Source of the DNA: Rhizoclosmatium globosum
Lineage: Eukaryota > Chytridiomycota > Chytridiomycetes > Chytridiales > Chytriomycetaceae
Assembly: GCA_002104985.1 (NCBI GenBank)
Contig: MCGO01000330.1
Coordinates: forward strand, 1 to 32,645
DNA length: 32,645 bases
Direction: 5' to 3'
The notes below the pieces were generated by a model, which had not been told where the DNA came from, searched no databases, and saw only the letters and a program-made list of their open reading frames with translations. The first letter of the stretch is position 1, and each line of letters begins with the position of its first letter. A program made the position numbers and the translations under genes. Of the stretch, positions 1-8,465 are shown piece by piece.

Positions 1-150
1 TCATTAAGTTTTAAGATGAAATTAATTAAATTAAATCATGGTTAATTTAATTTACCAAGTCAAATTATATTGTAAACATAATTGTAAAACTTAGGACACA
101 ATGTAATATGTATAAGTTGTGGATAAACTATTAGTGGTTAAAGCACAAAA

Positions 151-222
151 GTAAATAAGCACAAGTTATAAAATGAGATTTAAGTAAATAAGCACAAGTT
201 ATAAAAATGAGATTTAAGTAAA
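151..222 (+). repeat. Direct repeat, 2 x about 33 bp
   Basis: A unit beginning GTAAATAAGCACAAG occurs twice back to back and differs by one A in a homopolymer. Confidence 0.8.
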
Positions 223-581
223 TGTTATGTCATATAGAAAACTTGTCATAGTTGATAAACATAAGTTAGTAAACATAACATATTATACAACAGTTAAAAG
301 GAATAATATATTTATAAGTAAATAAATAGGTATTAAATATTCTTATGTAAATAAACAAATATTAAATAATGATTAGTATGTAAATAATATAGATAACAAT
401 TATAAGCTATTTTATTAAATAATTACAAAGTTAAATGGTTAATAAAGTGACAAAGCTATTTAATTAATGAATCATGTATAAGTTAACCTTTTATTAAAAT
501 ATTAATAATAGTAATAAATTAAGCTAGTTTGAATATTAATTTTATCAATTGGTCTATTTATATGAAAGTAAATAACTACTT

Positions 582-594
582 CAGTCGTAGACTG
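582..594. repeat. Hairpin element CAGTC-GTA-GACTG
   Basis: A 5-bp stem with loop GTA in AT-rich DNA. This is the reference form of the dispersed family. Confidence 0.8.
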
Positions 595-599
595 TGCTT

Positions 600-661
600 T
601 AATAAGCAATAAATAACACTCACAATAATTTAATAAGCAATAAATAACACTCACAATAATT
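600..661 (+). repeat. Direct repeat, 2 x 31 bp
   Basis: Two identical 31-bp units start TAATAAGCAATAAATAACAC and are followed by a partial, diverged third. They lie just after a CAGTC-GTA-GACTG hairpin at 582-594. Confidence 0.85.
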
Positions 662-824
662 TAATAAGTAATAATTTAACACTATAGTAAAATTTAATAA
701 GGTAATTAAACATACCCAGATAGGTTATTATAGCCATAAAATATGTAATTATGCATAAAAGTATATAATTATGTTGGTAAATATGTAATTATGTAGGTAA
801 GAGCATAATAATATAAAAATAAAC

Positions 825-842
825 AAATATCTTAAGATATTT
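825..842. repeat. 18-bp perfect palindrome AAATATCTTAAGATATTT
   Basis: First of at least seven near-identical copies in the unique part of the window: 2490, 3158, 8937, 15378 (shorter), 15685, 16192 and 24191 are the others. Confidence 0.85.
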
Positions 843-981
843 TTAGTATAGCTTATATTTTATCAATTTGCAATTAAATAGTGTTAAACAATTATAATTT
901 ATAAATAATTTAAATAATTTAAATATAAGTTTAGTTTAATAACAATAGCTTAATCTATAAATAGTGAAATTACTAGCTGAA

Positions 982-995
982 CAGTCTAACGACTG
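982..995. repeat. Hairpin element, variant loop (CAGTC-TAAC-GACTG)
   Basis: The same 5-bp stem as the reference form with a four-base loop. Confidence 0.65.
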
Positions 996-1005
996 ATCTA
1001 TAACC

Positions 1006-1130
1006 CCAATAAAGTTTAATAACTTACCAATTAAATTATACCCAATAAAGTTTAATAACTTACTAATTAAATTATACCTCAATTAAAATTTAATAACTTA
1101 CTAATTAAATTATACCTCAATTAAAATTTA
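1006..1130 (+). repeat. Direct repeat, about 3 x 37 bp
   Basis: Three successive units contain AGTTTAATAACTTAC or the variant AATTTAATAACTTAC, followed by AATTAAATTATACC. Confidence 0.8.
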
Positions 1131-1702
1131 ACTTAACTTAACTAATTTAACTTAATTAAAAATAAAATTATATAATATTGGATACTAAATATAAATAAAA
1201 TATTAAATAAATCCATGCTAAATATGTTAATATAAGTAATTAGATTAAAAAACATGAAAATGTTTGAGTAACTAGATTAATATAGAAATTAAGCCTTTTT
1301 GTATTATTATTATTATTTAAGTAACATGATTTGTTTATTATTTGGCATAAAGTATTTAATTTACAAATAAGTGTATTTATATAAACGAGGGTATCTTAAT
1401 ATACTAAGGTATATATATAATATATAACAAGCTATTAATAATTAAAATATAATATATAACAAGCTATTAGTAATTAAAACATAATGTAATTATTACTAAT
1501 TCTTTCTCAAACTAATTATTTAATTCATGGCATAACAAACTCATAAGATAATTTATGCTTAAAAGAATTAACAATTGCTATAGAATCTATACTTAATTAA
1601 AATATAACATTAGTCTAAATAAATTAATAAACTTTACTAATTTAATAATAGTAGTTGGAATTTGTATACAATTTATATTATATTCCTACCCTCATATTAC
1701 TT

Positions 1703-1721
1703 CAGTCAGCTGTAAGCCTCC
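1703..1721 (+). repeat. Dispersed AGTCGG..TAAGCCTCC-like motif
   Basis: CAGTCAGCTGTAAGCCTCC. It resembles 2095-2112, the reverse strand of 3253-3270, and 9898-9913. Confidence 0.5.
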
Positions 1722-2094
1722 TTAATCAAATTAATATAATCTTGAATAAATGTAGTAGGTTAATATATTAACGTGACAGGTTATATTAAACTAAATGTAG
1801 GATGTAACAGGTTATATTAAACTTAATGTAGGATGTTACATTAATTAAGTTAGTTAAATTAAATTTATAATTGTAGAATAGGTTCAAAGCTCTAATTATA
1901 AATGTTGACTAAGCTAAAATAATACCTGCTTATTCTTGACTCTCCTTGTACGTGACATAAATTGAATTATTTAAATTTATTAAATAAAGTTATTTAAGCT
2001 ATCTAAATTAATCTATTTAAGCTATTTTGTAAGGCTTATTTAATTTTAGTAAAGTTAGATTAATTTTAAGTGTAGTAAAAATAAGTAATATACC

Positions 2095-2112
2095 TAGTCG
2101 GAGTTAGCCTCC
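2095..2112 (+). repeat. Dispersed AGTCGG..TAAGCCTCC-like motif
   Basis: TAGTCGGAGTTAGCCTCC, seven bases upstream of a CAGTC-GTA-GACTG hairpin at 2120-2132. Confidence 0.5.
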
Positions 2113-2119
2113 AGTAAAA

Positions 2120-2132
2120 CAGTCGTAGACTG
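2120..2132. repeat. Hairpin element CAGTC-GTA-GACTG
   Basis: Exact reference form. Confidence 0.8.
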
Positions 2133-2489
2133 ACCGAGATGTCTAATGATAATATGTATAAATAATAGGATATACGGTTAAAGTAATTAATGCGGTTAAA
2201 ATTATACAATGAATAATACGGTTATAGTAAATAATGTGCAATAAATATAATCAACAGTATACAATTAAGCTTAATACTGTAATAAATTATAAGTAAATCA
2301 TACAAATAGTATTAAGTTGTACCGTACTTAATAAAAGAGGGCCTGATATTATTAAGAATAACAAATGACAAGCAACTAAATTATTCCTACCTGTAATAAA
2401 AGATTTAAATATATAAACATATATTGATAAAATTTAAATATAATAATTTACCATTTAATTTCCTTTGTATATAAATTTATTTACCCTAA

Positions 2490-2507
2490 AAATATCTTAA
2501 GATATTT
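2490..2507. repeat. 18-bp palindrome AAATATCTTAAGATATTT
   Basis: Exact copy of the palindrome at 825. Confidence 0.85.
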
Positions 2508-2700
2508 GTTTAAATTTACTATAATATATATATAGTCTTTAACCTATATAAAATAGTCTTAAACCTACTACATAAAATAAATATAGTTTTAAATTTACTG
2601 TGAGAATTTACCTTAAGTTTATTAAATTATGTAACTTTATTACATTGTTAAAAGTATACCAAATGATTATTGTATTATTGGCACTTGCAACACACTAGGA

Positions 2701-2759
2701 AAATATACTATTATGTAGTGAGCCCAAGGTAAATACACTATTATGTAGTGAGCCCAAGG
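2701..2759 (+). repeat. Direct repeat, 2 x 30 bp
   Basis: Two near-identical units contain CTATTATGTAGTGAGCCCAA. A related CTACGTAGTGAGCC fragment follows near 2820. Confidence 0.85.
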
Positions 2760-2912
2760 CTGATTAGTACAGGTTGTTTGTAACCTAATATATTTAATAA
2801 CTTAAAATCTATTACACGGCTACGTAGTGAGCCTTATTTATATGAGCACACAATAGTTTAATAACCATAGTAAATATGACGCAAGGTTAATTTCCAGTTG
2901 TATATACTTTAT

Positions 2913-3006
2913 TAAAGAGATTATGCCAAGTTGTATAGACTTTATTAAAGAGATTATGCTAAATAACAATAGACTTTATTAAAGAGATTATGCCAAATAA
3001 CAATAG
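2913..3006 (+). repeat. Direct repeat, 3 copies
   Basis: Three copies share ACTTTATTAAAGAGATTATG with slightly different linkers. Confidence 0.85.
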
Positions 3007-3157
3007 AATTGATTTATTTTAACTGATTTATTTTTAACAAATGATTTACCTATAACTTAAATTAAGTAGAACTAATTGCTCGCAATTAAGTAATTTATGT
3101 GTAATATGTTATCAGATCCTATAAAACTTATACTATCTTATTTTATTTTATTATAAA

Positions 3158-3175
3158 AAATATCTTAAGATATTT
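3158..3175. repeat. 18-bp palindrome AAATATCTTAAGATATTT
   Basis: Exact copy, 24 bp before a CAGTC-type hairpin at 3200-3212. The same pairing of the two families recurs at 24191/24215. Confidence 0.85.
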
Positions 3176-3199
3176 GATTTTAAAGTATAATCTCTCAAA

Positions 3200-3212
3200 C
3201 AGTCTATGACTG
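3200..3212. repeat. Hairpin element CAGTC-TAT-GACTG
   Basis: Reverse orientation of the reference form with one loop change. Confidence 0.75.
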
Positions 3213-3252
3213 TGATCTCTTAAATTATAAAATGTATGTGAGTAATTAAGAG

Positions 3253-3270
3253 GGAGGCTTATACCGACTG
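3253..3270 (-). repeat. Dispersed AGTCGG..TAAGCCTCC-like motif
   Basis: GGAGGCTTATACCGACTG on the plus strand, which reads CAGTCGGTATAAGCCTCC on the minus strand. Confidence 0.5.
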
Positions 3271-3290
3271 GGCCTATACTAGTTTCTTAT

Positions 3291-3303
3291 CAGTCTACGA
3301 CTG
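3291..3303. repeat. Hairpin element CAGTC-TAC-GACTG
   Basis: Exact reverse complement of the reference form. Confidence 0.8.
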
Positions 3304-3710
3304 TTTAATAACACGAATATAAATGTAGGTATTTAAGCTAATATTAACTCTACAATTTATACTAAATTTAAGCTATTATACACTTTAAATAAAATTTATA
3401 TACTTTTATATAAAATTATTATATATTCTTATATCTCCATACATTAAATATTATAATATTAGTCTAATAAATTAGATAATTTTATACTATCACGATACAT
3501 TTAATCTTATACTATCTTGGCATATTATGAGATATACGCGTAACATTACTCTATTAGGTTGATTGATTATTCTATACAAATAAAGTCTATATTATTGGTA
3601 ACCCAACTATACTTAACATTGACAATATGTATATAACACTTATCCAGCTATACTTAACATTAAACCATTTAAGTCTATACTGTAAGCAATTTAATAATTT
3701 AAATTTATTT

Positions 3711-3832
3711 AACATATTATACCCTATTACTTTATATTTATCATATTATACCCTATAATTTTATATTTGTCATATTATACCCTATAATTTTATATTTGTC
3801 ATATTATACCCTATTACTTTATATTTATCAAC
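3711..3832 (+). repeat. Tandem repeat, 4 x about 29 bp
   Basis: Four units begin CATATTATACCCTAT. The two inner copies carry a TAATTTTATATTTG tail and the two outer ones TACTTTATATTTA. Confidence 0.85.
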
Positions 3833-3923
3833 ATATAACATTTAATAATCGGAGATTAATTATAACAATTTACAATATTTAAGCTATAGCTTTAGAAGGA
3901 TAAATACCTTTAAGTAGATTTCT

Positions 3924-3940
3924 AGGGCGTGTATCGCCTT
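3924..3940 (+). other. Hairpin just upstream of SSU rRNA
   Basis: AGGGCG-TGTAT-CGCCTT forms a 6-bp stem immediately before the SSU 5' region. It could be part of the SSU leader or a processing signal. This rests on position only. Confidence 0.4.
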
Positions 3941-3944
3941 ATTT

Positions 3945-5142
3945 AAGTTGGAATTGACGTATATGATCATGGTTCATTATAAATGCGAGATATTGACTTT
4001 ACACATGCTGGTCGAATTAAGTTCTAAGAACTTTTTGGCATAAAGGTGAGTAATGGATCTATTTACCCAGAAAATTAACTTTATGAGTTTAGTCTGGACG
4101 ATAGATTCTGAGTATTAGGTAGAAGGGTCTGGTAATAGCAGCCCTTGCCGATGATGCTTAGCGACAGCCACAGAATTATTTAATGAAGAAATTCCCCTTG
4201 GCAGCAGTGAGGAATCTTGGGTAAGGACCGAAAGGTTGCCCCAGTCAATATCAGGAGACACTGGGTGTTTCCAAAATAAGAACAACAGAATGAGTATTCT
4301 TATTTTAAATTCCGGCCAAACCTGTGCCAGCAGCCGCGGTAATACAGGTGGAATTGCATTATAAATCTTAAATAGGCATTAAGTGTAGTAAGATGGACAT
4401 TTGTCTAGAGTATTTTTAAAAGAATATGAGGAATAACTTGTGTAGAGATTAAATTTGTAAAAATGAGTTAGAACATCTATGTGCGACAGCATCATTCTAT
4501 ATTAATACTGACATTGAACTACTAAAGTGAGGTTAGCGAAATGAATTAGATACTCATGTAGTCCTCACCCTAAATTCACCATGTGAAACATTCATGGCGC
4601 CTCCAGAGTATAATAGGGCAACCTTGAAATGGAATTGATTTGGCGGGTTTCGACATAAACTGCGGATTGTGAAATTTAATTGGATAATGCCCCATAAATC
4701 TTACCTTATTCTTTGGTATTGCATGGTCGAGCAAAGCTGGTGGAGCAATCCTTTCAACTAGCATAAGCTACCCCTACGTAGTTGAGCTCAGATACGCATG
4801 GTCCAGTAATAAGGGCTATATTCACAATACAATGGCTGAAACAAATGTATTTAATAAATTCAGTCTTAATTCGGATAAAGAATTGAAACTCATTCTTTTG
4901 AAGTTGGAGTAGTTAGTAATCGTGGGTTAGCATACCACGGTGAATGTCATCTCGAAATTGTACAAATTGCCCATCAACGACTATTAATGAGGAGCCTATA
5001 GACTTTAGCTATTAAAAGGGTTATTTATAATCCTATACTGTATATAGAGTCTATTTTGCTGTTTATGAGTGGTCGTAAGTTGTAACAAAGTTCGGGTAGC
5101 TGAAGCTGTCCGATAATTAGACAATGTTAATTCACCACCTAT
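3945..5142 (+). rRNA. rns: Mitochondrial small-subunit ribosomal RNA
   Basis: The small-subunit rRNA of the mitochondrial ribosome, recognised by universal 16S blocks in order. The 5' domain has ATGATCATGGTTCA near 3963. GGCAGCAGTGAGGAATCTT lies near 4200, corresponding to E. coli 350-370. The 530 loop is at 4324-4343 (GTGCCAGCAGCCGCGGTAA). The 790 loop is at 4545-4564 (ATTAGATACTCATGTAGTCC). The 910-980 region is near 4620-4700. TAGTAATCGTGG is near 4914, TTGTACAAATTGCCCATCA near 4960, and GTAACAAAG near 5082 marks the decoding-site 3' helix. At about 1.2 kb it is shorter than the yeast 15S rRNA, and I see no intron. Both ends are estimated to within roughly 20 bases. A 62-codon reverse-strand ORF inside it is a chance ORF. 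Confidence 0.95.
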
Positions 5143-5464
5143 TTTTATTGAACTTATTTTGTTGAACATACTTTATTAACTAGTTTCTGATCAAGCTAAC
5201 CAGTATATGTTTACGTATATGGTCGTTTGGTCATGATATTAAGTTTTATGTAGCATCTGTTACATTATAAAAAACATTTTCATGATAAATTTTCACATTA
5301 CAATATTAAATACACTGAAGTTATTATGATATTAATTTGGAGCTTTAATTATTAAATCGTTTAATTTATCTTTTAACTGTAATGCAATAAGTTAATCCTG
5401 GTATAGTAATCGTTGGACCCTATATCCTAACTTAGGACCTGATACAGCGTTTAACTAAAAACAA
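5143..5464 (+). other. Spacer between SSU rRNA and tRNA-Gln with hairpins
   Basis: No gene was found. It holds potential structure: an imperfect stem around 5199-5225 (ACCAGTATATG opposite CGTATATGGT) and a hairpin TCCTAACTTAGGA at 5425-5437. Either could be an rRNA or tRNA processing signal, but the sequence alone does not show it. Confidence 0.4.
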
Positions 5465-5538
5465 CAGGGCATAGCTAAATTGGTAAGAGCAACAGGCTTT
5501 GAACCTGTAATGTGTGAGTTCGAGTCTCACTGTCCTCT
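5465..5538 (+). tRNA. trnQ(uug): tRNA-Gln (anticodon TTG)
   Basis: Cloverleaf read by hand. The D arm closes with GCT/AGC. The anticodon stem ACAGG/CCTGT encloses loop CTTTGAA (anticodon TTG, reading CAA/CAG). The T arm is GTGAG-TTCGAGT-CTCAC. The acceptor CAGGGCA pairs with TGTCCTC at positions 2-7 but has C opposite C at the first pair, as also seen in tRNA-Asp and tRNA-Tyr here. It is the first gene after the SSU rRNA, and a decayed copy follows it. Confidence 0.9.
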
Positions 5539-5576
5539 CGTTTTGAGTCTCAATCTCTTAGTTTCTTAAATACAAT

Positions 5577-5640
5577 TAGGGTTTATTACTTACAGCAACA
5601 AGCTTTAAACCTGTATTGTATCCGAGTATCACCATCCCTA
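5577..5640 (+). pseudogene. Decayed tRNA-Gln-like copy
   Basis: The stretch AGCAACAAGCTTTAAACCTG closely matches the D-to-anticodon part of tRNA-Gln upstream. The anticodon position reads TTA instead of TTG, the anticodon stem has an A-C mismatch, and the T arm is degraded (no GTTCGAGT). It ends CCATCCCT, like a worn acceptor strand. This is most likely a duplicated tRNA in decay, not a functional suppressor. Confidence 0.6.
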
Positions 5641-5722
5641 AGCTTGTAAACTTTGTAAATTTATAAATTATACTTTAATCTTTAGCTTAAGATATTGATA
5701 TATTGATTATACGTCAATTTAA

Positions 5723-5794
5723 AGGGATGTAGCTTAATGGTAAAGCTCTTGCTTGTCGAGCAAGTAGATGTGGGTTCGATTCCCATCATTCTCA
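5723..5794 (+). tRNA. trnD(guc): tRNA-Asp (anticodon GTC)
   Basis: D arm GCTT-AATGGTA-AAGC. Anticodon stem CTTGC/GCAAG with loop TTGTCGA gives GTC (Asp). T arm GTGGG-TTCGATT-CCCAT. The acceptor AGGGATG pairs with CATTCTC except at the first pair (A opposite C), and it uses two G-T pairs. The length of 72 nt is normal. Confidence 0.9.
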
Positions 5795-5802
5795 TTAGCA
5801 TG

Positions 5803-5853
5803 CAATGTAATCAAGATATAACCAGGTTTTAGTCCCATCATCCTTCCAAACTA
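5803..5853 (+). pseudogene. Decayed tRNA 3'-half, Asp-like
   Basis: The piece GGTTTTAGTCCCATCATCC mirrors the T-arm/acceptor end of tRNA-Asp (GGTTCGATTCCCATCATTC). The rest of the cloverleaf cannot be recovered. Confidence 0.45.
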
Positions 5854-5864
5854 TATCTTAAATA

Positions 5865-5915
5865 AAGTCAGGATTACGCTTATATAGTAACAAATTGTAA
5901 TTCTGTATTATACTA
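5865..5915 (+). pseudogene. Decayed tRNA anticodon-arm fragment, Tyr-like
   Basis: ACAAA-TTGTAAT-TCTGT can form an anticodon arm with GTA in the anticodon position and one mismatch, directly upstream of the intact tRNA-Tyr. No complete D or T arm surrounds it. Weak. Confidence 0.3.
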
Positions 5916-5994
5916 CGGGATGATGAACAGTGGTTGTTCAGCGGACTGTAAATCCGTGTCGTAAGAGCTGTGAGTTCGATTCTCACCGTCCCCA
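5916..5994 (+). tRNA. trnY(gua): tRNA-Tyr (anticodon GTA)
   Basis: D arm GAAC-AGTGGTT-GTTC. Anticodon stem GCGGA/TCCGT with loop CTGTAAA gives GTA (Tyr). A 12-nt variable region (GTCGTAAGAGCT) is longer than in the neighbours, as in the class II tRNA-Tyr of bacteria and organelles. T arm GTGAG-TTCGATT-CTCAC. Acceptor CGGGATG pairs with CGTCCCC except for C-C at the first pair. Confidence 0.9.
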
Positions 5995-6039
5995 ATTTTA
6001 ATGGAGTAATTCTAACGACTTAGCTTAATTATTTTATCA

Positions 6040-6111
6040 TTACCGGTAGTGTAATGGTTAACACGAAAGGCTCATAACCTTTAAATAAGAGTTCGATTCT
6101 CTTCCGGTGAT
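6040..6111 (+). tRNA. trnM(cau): tRNA-Met (anticodon CAT)
   Basis: Acceptor TTACCGG pairs fully with CCGGTGA (one G-T). D arm GTGT/ACAC. Anticodon stem AAAGG/CCTTT with loop CTCATAA. T arm AAGAG-TTCGATT-CTCTT. The three G-C pairs at the base of the anticodon stem that mark initiators are not present, and the first acceptor pair is intact, so an elongator Met (or a lysidine-modified Ile) is possible. The identity between these cannot be settled here. Confidence 0.88.
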
Positions 6112-6910
6112 ATGGTCAAGAATTACATTAAACTTACAATTGATTAATAAGCTTTTACGTTGGTTAAATTTTATAAGTTAAAGGTAAATTTATGTAAAAT
6201 GCAAATATGAAAATTAACTACTTTTATAATTATACTGCACTTTAAGTATAAGTATAAGTATTAGTAAGTGTAAGTATAAGTATAAGTATTAGTATAGCAT
6301 AACATATAACATAACAAGATATTAAATATAGCATAACATATAACATAACAAGATATTAAATAAACGTATTTATTATATGGTCTTATTAGTTTAAATCTTA
6401 TAAATTCAAATTTAATATTAACAACAGTATTTAAAGGTTTCGATTAAGTATTGTATGAACTAAATAATTTATATCTTTTATTAATTTATATTACACTTAA
6501 AAAAGTATGCATAACTTAGGCAAAATCTTAGAGTAAAGAGTATTTGTTGTATGTGCTAATAAATATACTGGTTGACAAGTTTAGGATTAAAATTAAGCCT
6601 ATGCGTTTAACATTTATGTAACACGCAATTAAGGTAAGCAAATCGTGAATATACTCATTTTGAAGTAAATTTACTGTCTTACTACAAATTTTATTAAACA
6701 ACTAATATTATTGATGCTTAATTTCACAGTATTAGCTAAAATTTATAATATAAGTATTCACTAATTAATTTATAATATAATCAATGTTTTGTGTTATTAT
6801 ATTATCTTTGTAAATTAACCTAAGTTTTAAAATTCAGTATGAATTGCAATATCATTGTTTACAGTATAATATATTATTTGTTTGACTATAATATATATTT
6901 AGAGTTAAAA
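6112..6910 (+). other. AT-rich spacer with duplications
   Basis: No gene was found. It contains a GTATAA-type run at 6242-6295 and a duplicated unit around 6295-6362 carrying ATAACATATAACATAACAAG twice. Confidence 0.6.
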
Positions 6911-6958
6911 TTAGGATTAGGATTAGGATTAGGATTAGGGTTAGGATTAGGGTTAGGT
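6911..6958 (+). repeat. Telomere-like TTAGGA/TTAGGG hexamer array
   Basis: Eight hexamers in perfect register: four TTAGGA, then TTAGGG, TTAGGA, TTAGGG and TTAGGT. TTAGGG is the common fungal nuclear telomere unit. The array ends six bases before tRNA-Pro. Confidence 0.9.
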
Positions 6959-6964
6959 TAAAAT

Positions 6965-7035
6965 AGGAATGTAGTTCAATGGTAGAATGGTAAGTTTGGG
7001 TCTTATCGATAGTGGTTCGATTCCACTCATTCCTA
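6965..7035 (+). tRNA. trnP(ugg): tRNA-Pro (anticodon TGG)
   Basis: The acceptor AGGAATG/CATTCCT is a perfect 7-bp stem. Anticodon stem GTAAG/CTTAT encloses loop TTTGGGT: anticodon TGG with G at position 37, typical for proline tRNAs. T arm AGTGG-TTCGATT-CCACT. A telomere-like array lies immediately upstream. Confidence 0.92.
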
Positions 7036-7523
7036 AAGGTTTATATTTAATGGGACTCTAATATAAATTAAGCTTAATAAAATAGCCCGAGAACTAATTT
7101 GTAAATGAGCAATTAAGATATTATTTAAGATTATTTAAGAAATTAATAGTTTGTGACTTGGTAATTGTAGAAAAATGGTATTATTAAATTAGAAGCTAAA
7201 ATGGTTATAATTATATAGTTTAGGTGCTAAAAGGGTTAATCAAAAGAGTTTATAAAAGTAAAAGATAAATAATGTTTATGAATACCATTATTAATTTTAT
7301 TGTAGATTATGTCAAAAGCATTTAGTTTACAGCTAATTTACATAAATTTAGCACTTTAAAGTTTTATTCTAACTTTGTAGACTTACCTAATTTTGACTTA
7401 CTCTAATCTTGTAGACTCTTGGTTTATTGCAGATTTGTAAAGTTTAAACTTGATAAACTTAAGCTACATGCAGTTAAATTTCAATGTTATTTAATAAACA
7501 TAAATATTGTATGTATTATTTAT

Positions 7524-7536
7524 CAGTCGTAGACTG
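7524..7536. repeat. Hairpin element CAGTC-GTA-GACTG
   Basis: Exact reference form. A worn AGTCGAATTAGCTT motif follows it. Confidence 0.8.
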
Positions 7537-7837
7537 GCAATACTAGTCGAATTAGCTTAACTTGTTGATAAATTTTATATCTTTTGCAATATTTAAAGTT
7601 TAATTATTCATATGTATGATGTTAAATTTTGCCTTTATAAATAAGTATGATAATTTGTTTATAAATAAGTATGATAATTTGTTTATAAATACATGCAATA
7701 TCAATTACTAATTATTATCATATAAATTACTAATTATTATCATATAAATTACTAATTATTAAGAATATACTATATCAACTACCAAATATTATAGAGTTAT
7801 TTAAACTTCAATTATTACGATTAAGTCTTATGTCTTT

Positions 7838-7851
7838 CAGTCGTAAGACTG
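7838..7851. repeat. Hairpin element CAGTC-GTAA-GACTG
   Basis: The loop is extended by one A. It lies nine bases upstream of tRNA-Trp, so it might mark a processing boundary. Confidence 0.75.
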
Positions 7852-7860
7852 TTTACTAAC

Positions 7861-7931
7861 AGGGGTGTAGTTCAATGGTAGAACAACGGTCTCCAAAACC
7901 GTTAATGTGGGTTCGATTCCTCCCACCCTTA
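7861..7931 (+). tRNA. trnW(cca): tRNA-Trp (anticodon CCA)
   Basis: Acceptor AGGGGTG/CACCCTT, D arm GTTC-AATGGTA-GAAC, anticodon stem ACGGT/ACCGT with loop CTCCAAA (anticodon CCA). This reads UGG only. Most fungal mitochondria use TCA and read UGA as Trp. The T stem is flawed: GTGGG opposite CCTCC leaves one mismatch at normal loop size, although GTGGG could instead pair CCCAC with a 10-nt loop. Confidence 0.85.
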
Positions 7932-8368
7932 TTTTCTAATATAATTAACTAAATTAAATTTAAATTTATTTTAAATCTAATAAATTTTATATAACTCTTT
8001 AAATTAATAACTAAATTTTCTAATATAATTAACTAAAATTTCTAATAAAATCTTGTTTACAATATAAGTTATTGTTTACAAAAGTTATTTAAACTTCAAT
8101 ATATGCTTAATAAACGCTATGTACGTTAAATAATTTACATAGTTACATTAACATGTTACAATAAACATAAGGTAATTAAAATATTGTTTAATTTATTAAG
8201 CTTTGAAATAGTTTATTAAAAAGGTTTATGATTAATTTTGTCAAATCATATTGCCAGCAAATTTGTAAAAACTTAAGACACATTGTATAATGTCACAGGT
8301 GTATTATAACCCTATTCTTAATACACATTAGCAAATTTAAATATATTACACAAGCTAAGTGAATTAAG

Positions 8369-8465
8369 CGTATTATTGTAAATGTATAAATATAATAAGC
8401 GTATATTGTTGTAAATGCATAAATATAATAAGTATTGTTGTAAATGCATAAATATAATAAGTATT
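8369..8465 (+). repeat. Direct repeat, 3 x about 30 bp
   Basis: Three units share GTAAATGCATAAATATAATA or a one-base variant. Confidence 0.8.

Larger units (their letters stand above)
1..3923. other. Gene-free AT-rich region with tandem duplications and palindromes
   Basis: I find no credible ORF, tRNA or rRNA here on either strand. The stretch is built from short direct duplications of about 30-38 bp in two to four copies (151-222, 600-661, 1006-1130, 1415-1478, 1771-1835, 2701-2759, 2913-3006, 3711-3832). Small dispersed palindromes are scattered among them. It looks like fungal mitochondrial intergenic DNA that grows by slippage. No promoter could be assigned. Confidence 0.7.
7036..7860 (+). 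other. AT-rich spacer with duplications and hairpins
   Basis: No gene was found. Short duplications lie at 7637-7690 (unit containing AAATAAGTATGATAATTTG) and 7700-7760 (three copies of ATATAAATTACTAATTATT). Hairpin elements lie at 7524-7536 and 7838-7851. Confidence 0.6.

Noticed and set aside
4576..4764. A 62-codon minus-strand ORF
   Set aside because: It lies antisense inside conserved SSU rRNA sequence.
6241..6295. AGTATAAGTA runs resembling the yeast mitochondrial promoter ATATAAGTA
   Set aside because: They are part of a simple repeat, lie in no consistent position before a gene, and the organism does not use the yeast code.
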